Assembly (NCBI RefSeq): GCF_000208865.1
Contig: NC_018396.1
Location: 6,008,514 to 6,072,513 of the forward strand
Direction of reading: 5' to 3'
Length of the DNA: 64,000 nucleotides
From: Neospora caninum Liverpool
Taxonomy: Eukaryota > Apicomplexa > Conoidasida > Eucoccidiorida > Sarcocystidae
Positions 25,007 to 34,856 of this stretch are shown here, in pieces (within the stretch, counting starts at the first letter, position 1; the number at the start of each line of letters is the position of its first letter). Below the pieces are notes generated by a model. It was not told the origin of the DNA. It ran no database searches and worked only from the letters and a program-made list of their open reading frames with translations. Made by a program: the position numbers and the translations under genes.

Positions 25007-27898
25007 TCAACTCTGCCGGTTGCCGTTCTTCATCGAACTTCGAATGAACCCGTCAGCGTCTCGCAGGAGGTTGGCCATGTCCTCGAAACCGCCAAGAGCT
25101 GCTGCGTCTTCGGCACTCAACCACCTGCTCACAAAGGGAAGAAACCCGTTTGAAAGACATCGGCGGGACACCGTGGAGCACACCCAGGCATGTACAAACA
25201 AGTATCGCCGTGCCACATGTGCATGTGTATCGTCCTGTTTCCAAATGTTTGCATGCATGCTGATGGGTGGCTAGACTTACCGCGCTTCTGTATGTTCGTC
25301 AGATAGGGTGACCGCCTTGGAAGAGTCTTGCAGGCGAGCAAGGTAGTAAATCGTTTCCTTTTGCTTCCCGCGTGCTACGTAGTGCAGTCTCTGCACAACA
25401 GAAACACGGAGGAAGGATAGCGTGCGTTTGCGTTCGTATGATTATATATATATATATAGTCTGTGTGTGTGTTTATACGTTCGACACAGATAGAAGAAAG
25501 GTACACATCTGCAGACAGAAGGGTATGGTTGATAAGCAACTACACATGTATATATATATATATATATGAAAATGCCTCGGAAGGTGTGACCGAGATGTCT
25601 ACATATGCAACAAAAGAACTGTACTTGCTGTTTAGTATCTGATATCCGTGTTGGCCTCCTCCGAATATGCATGCATAGACAGATGTCTATTTGTACGCGT
25701 CGTAGAAGTGAGACTTTTTCGACGCATGCATAGGTGTACGGGGAGCTTGAACGGCTTTTCTGTGGCAGCCGGCCGTTTCTCTTTTTCGCTGGCAACCTCC
25801 AAACCCACTCTTTCGAAATGGGGGTCAACGACGAGGTCGCGCTCGGCATATCCTGCTTCCTCTCGCGTTTCTCTCAGCGCCGTTTCCAACGGGCTCTCTG
25901 CGCCGTCGACGTGGCCTGTAACGACGCATGCGAAGACCCGTAAGCCGAGAAGGCATCGAGACGGCAGCTTCGCAACTGTTCCCGCGTTTGTCTCTTTTCC
26001 TTCGGGTACAGCTAAAACATATCTGGAGAGAGGCAGAGTCGCCTGCGTGCATAGATTTTCTCTCCTTCCCCAGCGGCTGTTCAGTGCCATCTTTCCCTCC
26101 AAAGGCAACGCGTAGTAGGCTTCGGCGAGCGGTTCCTCGTGCGCTCTGTTTCTCTCGAGACCGCGGGTCTCTCTGGAGCTGGGGAGAGGGAAAGGGCGGG
26201 GCGCATGCGAAACTCTCTAAACCGGTGACAGAGCCAGAGATCTGAGGCACCATTCGCTCCGCGCGCGTCTGAGAATGCGTTTGTCGCCCCTGGAGGGGAA
26301 TGGTCCGCCGCATAAAGTCTAATGTACGCCCCAGTTTCGCCCGGAAGGCTGCAGTCGGCGATACACGCGAAGGCACGCGGCGACTTTTCTCCACAGTGCA
26401 GCCGCCTCACCTTTTGGCGGTGTCCAGTGGAAGGGTTCGTAGGACGCTTTCATCATGAGAAACTGAATTTTGCTCGGCTCCGGCGCCTCAATGTTCTCGT
26501 CGACCCTGTACACGAGAAACCCAGCGGCGCGGGTCTCGACGGGGACTGACTGTTCTCTTAAAACAAAGGAAACAAAAGGACAACAGTTGCCTTTATAGCT
26601 CTACACATTCGAATATATGTATATATATTAGTAACGATTTATATAAGGATTTATCGAAGCACACAGAATGCGTCTCACAGACACAACGCAGTTGTACACT
26701 TTGTACCTTCTTTGTGTCACGGGAGAATCCCCACCCCCGTGAGCATCGTTACTTATACAGACACGTATAGAATTGGTATGCATGTATCTAGTGGAGTGGA
26801 TGGGAGGGCTTGTGGGGAAAGACGAGGCGTGGAGAGATCTGTGTCTTGAACGTCACTCGACGGGAGAGTCACATACGGGTCTAGAACGCCCATGTTTACA
26901 CACCGCTGCATACGGAAAGGGCGAAAAACGCGCAGCGCCGTGACTCCTGGCTTATCTGAAGAAACGCGCTCTGTGTTTACTAGCCCTCGCTGTGAATCTG
27001 TCTTTTCGGCCTCTTCGCTCACGCGTTGTTCGCCATCCGGTTCGAGTGCTTTGAGAGGAACTTTGGAGCTTGCGCCAGGAAGGGCAAACTTTTTCTGGCG
27101 GGAGGCGGCGATGACAGAAGGCGGTTGAAGGCGAGGTGGTGAATCTCGACGAGGGGGATTAAGAACAAACCAACATTCCGCCTCAGCATCGCCTGAAGAG
27201 GTTTGCGCGAGAGGATTGGAGAAGGGGTTCAACGACTGGAAGACAAGGCCTTGTGGCCCGCGGCGTCTCCCGGGTGTTGCTTGAAATTCCAACGAGGGCC
27301 AGAAGAGAAAGTACGAGGCAAAATGCGCCGAGAAAGAAAACGGGAACGTCACAAAAGACGAGAGGAAAAGGCGGAAATCTGATACTAGCGAGCAGGCGGC
27401 CGGCGCTTCCGCGTCAACCGAAGAGGGGCGTGTGTTGGGTGTGTGGTGCACGAAGGCTTTCGGGGAGTTCCGATGTTTCTTTTTCTAGAGAAATTTTGGA
27501 AAGCGTCTTCGCTTTCCTTTCCGGCCGTCTCCTTCAATGGCGCGTGGTGCTGTAAAAAAACCCAGGAAAAAAATCGAGAAAACACGCCTACTCACACCGC
27601 CTCTTACAGCGTTTTGTCTCGTCCCCGGAGTCCAGCCGGCGCACTGGGCTCTGCCCCGCTCGCAGGTCGAGGTTAGGACGGGTTTTCGTCCACCTAAGAC
27701 GGAAGGTTGGAAATCATTTTTTCTTCTTGCAGCCCTCTCGTTTCCCCCCTTCGTTTCTCCCCTTTCCTTGGCCTTCCGTTTCACCGCTGGCATCCCTCGT
27801 TTCCGCCTCGGCGCTTGCGTCTCGCGCCCGCCCCTGTCGCAGGCGGGAGACGCTCGGAGGGGAGGGCCAGATTTGACGGTAGCAGCACTGCTCTTCAT
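25007..27898 (-). CDS. Nudix hydrolase, asymmetrical Ap4A hydrolase type (5 exons, ~281 aa)
   Basis: Exons 27898-27596, 26549-26411, 25915-25740, 25390-25281, 25124-25007; phases agree. Nudix enzymes of this class cut diadenosine tetraphosphate to ATP + AMP and limit alarmone build-up. Seen: the start of the fold, 'AAGFLVYRV...' followed by 'QFLMMKASYEPFHWTPPKG'; then a complete Nudix box G-x5-E-x7-REUxEExGU at residues 148-170, with RETREEAGY at its end, including the metal-binding glutamates. The Trp-Thr-Pro-Pro-Lys-Gly run before the box is typical of Ap4A hydrolases. Next come a 'KETIYYLARL' strand and a C-terminal 'RWLSAEDAA' helix. The Nudix core (exons 2-5) is firm. The first exon, a Lys/Arg-rich 101-aa extension ending at a GTGAGT donor, is less sure. 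It is longer than classical ~150-aa Ap4A hydrolases, and a shorter start (for example near 27793) is possible. Confidence 0.85.
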
Positions 27899-29172
27899 TC
27901 CCTTCGTTGCGTAATTCTTGCACGTTCAACATCCAAACTTTCCCAACTGGACTAAAAATACACCCATACCACCCAGATATATATCTCCACAGATATAGAT
28001 ATATGCGTGTGAGGCAGCCGACAAGCATCTACAAAGATGCATGTTCAGTCAAGTACTAGTTAGAGGCTCTCTCTCTCTCTCGACATCAGCTCTCGACATC
28101 AGCTTCACACAGATGCACTACAGACTTCTAGGCCTGCAGATGTGTCACTGTATAGAAGGGGTATATAAAACCCCCTCGTTGCTTCCTCCCTCTTCTTAAC
28201 CCACGCGGCACACACGGATCGTGTGGGCAAGATGGTAGGTTGGAAGTGGTATGTTTCTTCAATTTTCCGACGGCGCATATCATTTTTGCTCCCCTGTGGT
28301 CGGGAAGGGGAAAGAAATGAATTCCGAGTGTAAATCTTGCTGGACCGTGTGCCTCGCAGGAGATTTGTGCTCTGCCCCTGATTCGCTGTTATATAGAGGA
28401 CGGTCTCTCTCTGATACCCCCCAAGGGTCCACTGGCTGTCTCCTCTACGTGTCTCCGCTCAAGCTTTCCTGTTTCCTGCTCCAGACACCCCTTCCGATTC
28501 CTTCCGTTCTCTTCTCCGCGCCGTTCGTCCACTCCTTTCTAGCAAACACACGTAGATCCTTTTCCTACATGCGCACATGCATATGCACACAGGTGTATAG
28601 GAACATCGGACAACTCGAATCCCTCCGTTGAATTGAGGCTGGAGGCTGAATGCGACCGCCCCTCAAGCGCGCACTTGCTTTCGAGATAGTCGTGACTCTG
28701 CGGCGAGAGACGTGGCAGGGGTTGGGATGTGGGGGTGCGACGATGGTGACTGTTTCGCAAAAAGGAAGGGATTTCCACGCGAGTGTCCTTGCGGCAATGC
28801 GTCTTCTCCGCCACAATTTCCTGGCCGGCTTTCGGGCGTTTTGTGCAGGATCGTTGCAACCCGCGCGCAGTCGGCGCACTCCTGCTCCACCTCGCGCAAA
28901 GTTGCATCCTGTCTCCCTGTGCTTTTCTCCGTTCGCCCGGCTCTCGAGAGGCTGTCCCTCGGACCCCGAGAGAGTGTGCTGTCTGCGGGAAAAATCTCTG
29001 GAAAATCACAAGTATAACGCTTCGTGTGTCTCTTTCGCTTTCTCGCTCTCCCTTTTTCCGGTCTCCCGTTTTTCTTGCTCTGCCTCTCCCCTTCCCGGAT
29101 CCTTCTATCCTCCAGATCCTCCTCGTTTCCAGATCCGTCCCCCTGCTGCCTCTCAAACTCGCGCATTCCACC
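27899..29172. other. Divergent spacer: leaders of Nudix gene (-) and p32 gene (+)
   Basis: No separate gene is supported. Bases ~28900-29172 are T/C-rich on the plus strand and form the likely leader of the p32-type gene. Near 28060-28110 is a short CT microsatellite followed by two copies of CTCTCGACATCAG. At 28156-28172 GGGGT and ACCCC arms flank a TATA-like loop. Confidence 0.5.
28706..28712 (+). promoter_or_regulatory. AGAGACG, candidate WGAGACG promoter element
   Basis: Matches the WGAGACG heptamer reported in front of several Toxoplasma genes. It lies 461 bases before the p32 start codon. A 7-mer occurs often by chance, so this is only suggestive. Confidence 0.25.
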
Positions 29173-30743
29173 ATGGCGACCTCTGTTTCGCTCTTCCGTC
29201 TCTTTTCCTCCACGAAGGCGCCTCTGTCTCTGCCGAGCGTTCTCGCGAGCGCTGCTCGAGAGCGCGCGTTTCTTTCTTCGTCTTTCTCGTCGGCCGCGCT
29301 GCGTGAGGGAAGACTTGCGGCTGCTCCGACCTGCTTCCAGGCGCCCGCGGGTCTCGCTCCCCAGAGCCGCTTCTGCGGCCGAACCGCGGGGTCGCAAGTC
29401 TCCGGATTCTCTGTGCAGAGTGCAGACAGCCGCCGAGCCTTCAGCTCCGAGGCAGGCGAGAAGTCCGTCGAAGCCGCGTCGAAAGATCTGCTCAAGACGA
29501 TCCAGAGTGAAATCCAGCATGAACAGTCGACCTACGAGCAAGACGCCGAGCTGACGAAATTCATCCAGTCCTCCGGATGGAGCGTCGGAGAGAGCGACAA
29601 CAACATGATGGTGACTCTTCAGCGTCAAGTCGGAAGTAAGTAGAGCAGCGCGGCAGGGGGGTGTTTGCCTTTTGCCGAGGCTCGGATCTGAACACACAGA
29701 CCGGTGGACCGCAAAACCGCACTGGCCAAAATAGCGGCGGTAGACCACTGCGTACACTCTGTCCGAGCAAGATCGAGAATCTGTCCGGCGCACATGCTCC
29801 GACTATAGAGGAGCAACTTCTGGAAGTCTCTCGTCGACTTCATCTCCCCCCCATATATATATATCTACATATATTGCATGCGTCTGCATGGATGCCCAAA
29901 CGTGTGGAATCCCGTCGCTTTAAAAACGCACAATCGCGCGAAAGTGGTGATCGCGGGGCAAAAACGCGTGGGAGTGTCCCGGCGTGTGGTTCCGTTCTGC
30001 GCCTCTTTCTGGTGTCGACGGTGCGGCTGTGCCTCGTGGTTCATTTGTCCATCGCGGGCTCGTGAGAGAGAGGCGAAAAGGCCGACGCCTGTTAAGTTGA
30101 ACTCGCCGTTTTCGCCCCACGAGGAAAGCGCTCACCAGGGTGTTCCCGCGAGTGGTTTTCACAGTGTGTCAGTCGTGAAACCAAGGGGTGTTTTTCTGGC
30201 GGTTCAACAGCCAGTGCGGGGGGACTTACCGAGTGGTTTGCCTCGTTTCTGTGGCAAACACAAGGCCGGCGAGGCGTGAGTGGCCTTCGAAATACGCTTC
30301 CGCGGCCGCGGGTTTTTTGCGCTCTGTCCTTTTCAGGCAAGAAAGTCGTTGTCGAATTCAGCTGCGTGCAGAGCGCAGAGGCGCCCACCGAGGAGGGTCC
30401 GATGCCCGAGATGTCGGACTTCACCGTGACGATCACCAACCCCGACGAGTCGGGGGTGACGTTCTACTGCAGCACGACGCAAGACGAAGAAGACAAGTTC
30501 CGCTACTGCATTGGACAAGTCCGTTTCTTCAAGAATGCCGAGGAGAAGGAAAGCCTCAATGTGTACCCCGGCCCGTACTTTGAGGACTTGGACGACTCCT
30601 TCCAGCAGGGGCTCGACGAGTGGCTGTCCAAGATGGGCGTTGACCCGGAGCTGTGCGACTTCATCGATCGCTTCTCCGTCGACAAGGAAAACAGAGAGTA
30701 TCTGGCCTGGCTCAAGAAACTAGCTCAGTTCGTGGAGCATTAA
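29173..30743 (+). CDS. p32 / MAM33-family mitochondrial matrix protein (2 exons, 289 aa)
   Basis: Exons 29173-29635 and 30337-30743; the phase-1 junction rebuilds a Ser codon. MAM33/p32 (gC1qBP) proteins form acidic doughnut-shaped trimers in the mitochondrial matrix and support mitochondrial ribosomes and respiration. Seen: a start in context CCACCATGG; a Ser/Ala/Arg-rich presequence of ~90 residues with Arg-Arg-Ala-Phe-Ser-Ser near 89-94 as a likely cleavage site; the N-terminal helix with 'DLLKTIQSEIQHEQ'; the central beta-sheet ('VVVEFSC', 'DFTVTITNPD', 'VTFYCSTT'); and C-terminal helices ('YFEDLDDSFQQGLDEWL', 'YLAWLKKLAQFV'). Family length is 200-290 aa, so it appears complete. The annotation rests on overall pattern, since this family has no catalytic motif. 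Confidence 0.9.
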
Positions 30744-32507
30744 GGGACGCGCTTGCGCCTCCGGAGGCACGGAGACGGTCCGCACGTTTGGCACTGGAAA
30801 CGCAGGGTTGTTCGGGACACGCGCGCGTGTGTAGACACGGGTGCTTCTCTCCCTTTTTTACTTCCATCCACAAACACATTTGCGTGCACAGATGCATGCC
30901 GGTGTACTGTCACGTGCGTGTGGGGGAGGCGGATTCGCCGCTCGACGACCGGACGTTCTCAGGCTTTCGCACCTGGTTGAGATACGACCGGAGCAAAGTG
31001 CGGTACAGGCATCAGGGGATAGCCTAGAGACACGCACGCAGAGATGCCAGTGGAGGCCTTCGCGCTCGACGCCTCATACTGACGGGGTATCATGGAAAGG
31101 GGAGAGACAGAGTTGGAGAGGTGCGCTATGCGGTGTTGTTGGGGGTCAGTCGGGGGAAGGACGTGGACCGACTCTGCAAGTGGAGACGCCCGAAAAAACC
31201 TCTCGTACTGCTGCGTATTATTTCTGTGCCCATCTGCCTGTTCGTGTTTCCTCACGTCTGACGATACGAATGGACCATTTTGACTGTCCGAACTCTTGAA
31301 AGACCGCCTGTTACTCCTCTTGCCATCTGTCTCTGCCGACAGCACAACCCACAGAAGACGCGGGTTGAGATCTTGAATGTCTCTCTGCTAACCGGATCCA
31401 GGCTCTGTAGCGCTACCTCCGGTGTACATTGAATCCTAAAAGTCTAATTCCGCACAAACAGGTAGTAACCTACAGGGAATCGAACGGGGTATCCACGAGT
31501 CAGACGTTCCCGAGGGTCCCGCTCCATCATTCGACGCGAAAGAGAGAGGACGCCGTAAAACGAGTTAGAGGCTCTTCCGCATCGCGGTCAGAAGGAAGCA
31601 ACAACCAGGAGAGAGTGCACTCGGAACCCGTGTCACGCTGCCGTTTACACTTTCGCGTAGCGACGAATCAGCAACCTCGTTCTGGTGGCACCGGTTCGGT
31701 ACCGGCGACTGATTGCGGTCAACTACTTTTGAACTCACGTGAAGCCTCATTATATGTTCCACCGTCACTGCCTGTTGTTTTGGATCCTCTCAAACCCTCA
31801 TTTACGACAGGCCCCGTCGAGCTTTTCTTTTTTGACAGTTTCCCTCCGCGTGAGGACGGCCTGAGAGCCGCAAAGTGTACTGCTTATCCAGATCAACAAA
31901 CGATGACGACAGAAAAATTCGGCAAGACATACGCTTCCCGCCGAGTATGCACCGGTGTCTCTTCACCGGCTGTGAACTAAAGATTTCGGGAAACGTCCAC
32001 GCCCGCTGCTCTCCATGAGCGGCAATCAGTGTACCATTTCAAAGTCCTTCCATTCGCGTGTATGTAAATGGAGCCAGCGTTGTCTCCATAGTTGACACAT
32101 AATCGCCTCCTGGATGGTATGGCCTCTCAAAATATACGTCTGTCTCGATATAGAGATGTAGGTACGCAAGTGACGTCGACTATGTCACCACTTCATTGAA
32201 AAAGCGCAGAGATAAAAATGTTTCTCTCAAGGTGAGAGAACCGAACGCATGGCAGGCACTTTCGCCCCGTCGGAATCCCTGTGGAAGAATACAAATACAT
32301 CGTGATACCCGTATGCCGGAGTGGAGATTGAAAACCGTCCTCGACAGGGAAGCATAGACAACCTCTCTCTCTCTCTATATATATATATATGTACATATGC
32401 AAGTATATATGCACAAATATGCGGGCATATATGGACATACATGACAGTGGCAGAGGCAACTGGGAAGGCCCCCGAGCCTGGTGGAATCGCCAGTTTGTGT
32501 GGCTGTT
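30744..32507. other. Convergent spacer between p32 (+) and the lysine-rich gene (-)
   Basis: No gene is supported. A 183-codon ORF at 31429-31980 has no recognisable domain or codon bias and is treated as chance. TA/CT repeats lie at 32362-32400. Both genes end here, so the region should hold two 3' untranslated regions. Confidence 0.5.
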
Positions 32508-34856
32508 TCACCACTGCAGGATTGTGCGGCACTCGTCTTCAGTGAGGCCGCACATTTCGTCTTCAGCAACATTGGTCTCCGCAGGGTCTTCATCAAAGTA
32601 CTGCCGAAGATAGGGCATGCCTCCGTAGATTTCCTCTATCAACCGCTCACATGTTTCTCTGGGTACCAAGCTCGACCAGCCGTCTGAAGCGATAGGCCAC
32701 ACGCTCGTGTTCTTGTGCTTTCCCTTTGTCTTTCCCGAGGCCTTCCCCCTCAGCCCTCCTCCAGGCGACTCTCGCCCGTTCCCAGTCTCTGGCGAATCGC
32801 TTCTGGAGTCTTCAGCCTTCCGCCTCGCTGTCTCCTCAGCGTCCAGGCGCCCGCGAGCCTCCTTGGGAGGCATCAGACGCGCAGCCCAGAGCTCGCTCAC
32901 CGAGAAGAAGCGGAGAAACGCGCTTTCCGTCCCTTGCCCCACAGCAGTGGCGCAAGTCGGGGACTGCGGAGGACTGCTACGACTGCTCGCCGCCGTCTCC
33001 GTCCCCTCGTCCCTGCTCCGGGCCACGCCGCTCTGTTTCTGTGGGAGGAATCGGCGCCTGCAGTTGCACTCGCGCCACTGGGGGCCCAGGCCTCCGTCGA
33101 CGTGCAGCTGAGGCTGCTCTTCTCCCGCGGGCTCCGCTCCGCCGGCGGGTTCCGCCGGTTGCAGGGGTTCGACGTGGCGCAGGAAATCCATTTTTGACGG
33201 CGAGGCGAGCAAGAAGAGCGCCTGGCGCGGCCACAGGAGGGTGTCTTCACATACAGCGTAGACGCTCTTCATCGGCGCGGGAGGGAAGGTTTCCTCGATT
33301 TCGGTCGCGAGGAGGCTCAAACTCGCCGCGACGGCGTCGAGCTCACTCTCTGGAGACCCGTTCTCGTGCTTCCCCGCCTTCTGTCTCTTCTTTGGACGCT
33401 TCGGCTCCGCCTTTGCCAGCGGAGGCGGGAGGATGTCGGGCAGTTTCAGAGCCTCGATGACGAGGCGCGGAAGAAAGGCTTGGAGAAGCACGCGCGTCGA
33501 CTCGGCGGACAAGCACGGGAGACACCAGAGAGCAGAGATTTGCCGCTCGTTGTTCGAATAGACTTCGATCAACGCACCACACACAATCACGCGCCGCACG
33601 CGAGGCGTCTGCGGAGAGGCCTCGTGTGAAGCACAGCTGTTAGCCTCGCTTCCATTCGTCGCGGCCGCTCCTGACACGTGGCTCGAGTCGCCAGTCGCCT
33701 TCGTCTCCTCAGACGCGGCCTCATGTCCCTCGCGAGAGCCATTCCTCGAGGCCGGCTCTGTCTCTGCGGTCCTCTCGGGTACCCTGTTCTCCTGGGCCGG
33801 ACCAGGCTCCTCTGTAGGCGGGACGTATTTCTCAGAGAGAAGAAGCACCCAGCAGCCTGTGAAGCCGTCAGCAAGAAGCGACTTTTGGAGCTCGTTGATC
33901 TTGTCTTCTCCGCTCGCCTCTAGCGGTTCGGTGTCTCCGGCAGAGCCTCCGGTGCGCGTCGCGGCGTCTGTCCTCCCGAGGCCCGCGCTGTCCTCCTGCG
34001 ACACGTGCTCGCCCTCCGCGGGGGTGTCCGCGGCGTCGTGGGCCTCGGTGGCCGGAGGCGTCGCCGAAGAACTTGTCTCTGCGCCTGTCCGATTTAAGCA
34101 TCTGTACGCGCGGGGTCTCAAGAAAGCCGGCAGACACCGGTTTCTCGGCGGCTGCGTCGGACTGTTGTACTGAGTGCGCGTAAAGGAGAGGTTCTCCGCC
34201 ACACGGTCGTGGAGCATTACGCGCATGTTCATCAGTTGCTCTTGCCTCAGCTTGGTGGCTTCATCCTCTGTCCCCTCGTCCACTTTCTTCTTATGCGGGG
34301 CTGTGCCTTCTTCCGAGGCTGTAACAGGCCAAACACGCAGGTAAAGTCGGTGCCGAGCGTAGAACTCGTCGGTAAGAGCCTCGAGCGCTTGTCTCTGCTG
34401 CTTCGCCCAGCAGGGGAGAGGAGGCAAAGCTGAGGCGGGGGAGACGGCGGAGCCTTCGCCCGGCTTCGGGTCGCGCACCGGAGACACTCTCGGAGAAAGT
34501 GTGCCGCTATGAGGAGAAGACGACTCAGTCTTTCGCTGCTTCTTCACTGGCCTTCCAGTCCCCCCCGCCGGCGCAGCGTTCGCACTGTGGACCTTCGTGT
34601 GCCCGGCAGCGGGGTGCGCTCCGCCACTCCCCACTGTCGTTCTCGAGCTAGGGCAGCCAGCCTCGGAACTCGACTGGCGAGAAGAGAGCAAAGCGCCTTT
34701 CGAGAGGTTGGCCTTGGCGGCTCCACCGCGGCTCCCTGTCCCGTCGTCACTGCCGTGGCCGTTGAGGGCGTCTACGTCTCCCGAGGCACTGCAGACGGGG
34801 GCCTCGGGGACTTCCGAGGATTTCTCCTCTTTCTGCTTTCCTGCTCGCTTCACCAT
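32508..34856 (-). CDS. Conserved-looking protein of unknown function, lysine-rich N-terminus (782 aa)
   Basis: Single uninterrupted exon. The ORF remains open to 34937, but that codon is GTG; the first ATG in a coding-like stretch is at 34856 (Met-Val-Lys-Arg). Residues 1-150 are low-complexity Ser/Gly/Ala with basic clusters such as PVKKQRK. A further cluster KRPKKRQK lies past the middle, and both suggest nuclear import. Folded-looking blocks are 'FYARHRLYLRVWPV'; 'LSFTRTQYNSP' followed by a basic, aromatic segment; 'LLADGFTGCWVLLLSEKY'; 'RRVIVCGALIEVYSNNERQI', with 'LWCLPCLSAESTRVLLQAFL'; 'VYAVCEDTLLWPRQALFLLA'; and a C-terminal helix 'CERLIEEIYGGMPYLRQYFDED' ending in an acidic tail. Acidic, Glu/Ala-rich inserts separate the blocks, as is common in Toxoplasma. 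No family is recognised and none is proposed. Confidence 0.85.
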   Translation of the reverse strand: MVKRAGKQKEEKSSEVPEAPVCSASGDVDALNGHGSDDGTGSRGGAAKANLSKGALLSSRQSSSEAGCPSSRTTVGSGGAHPAAGHTKVHSANAAPAGGTGRPVKKQRKTESSSPHSGTLSPRVSPVRDPKPGEGSAVSPASALPPLPCWAKQQRQALEALTDEFYARHRLYLRVWPVTASEEGTAPHKKKVDEGTEDEATKLRQEQLMNMRVMLHDRVAENLSFTRTQYNSPTQPPRNRCLPAFLRPRAYRCLNRTGAETSSSATPPATEAHDAADTPAEGEHVSQEDSAGLGRTDAATRTGGSAGDTEPLEASGEDKINELQKSLLADGFTGCWVLLLSEKYVPPTEEPGPAQENRVPERTAETEPASRNGSREGHEAASEETKATGDSSHVSGAAATNGSEANSCASHEASPQTPRVRRVIVCGALIEVYSNNERQISALWCLPCLSAESTRVLLQAFLPRLVIEALKLPDILPPPLAKAEPKRPKKRQKAGKHENGSPESELDAVAASLSLLATEIEETFPPAPMKSVYAVCEDTLLWPRQALFLLASPSKMDFLRHVEPLQPAEPAGGAEPAGEEQPQLHVDGGLGPQWRECNCRRRFLPQKQSGVARSRDEGTETAASSRSSPPQSPTCATAVGQGTESAFLRFFSVSELWAARLMPPKEARGRLDAEETARRKAEDSRSDSPETGNGRESPGGGLRGKASGKTKGKHKNTSVWPIASDGWSSLVPRETCERLIEEIYGGMPYLRQYFDEDPAETNVAEDEMCGLTEDECRTILQW

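Noticed and set aside
31429..31980. 183-codon plus-strand ORF
   Set aside because: No domain, no leader-type sequence before it, ordinary composition, and it sits between two converging genes.
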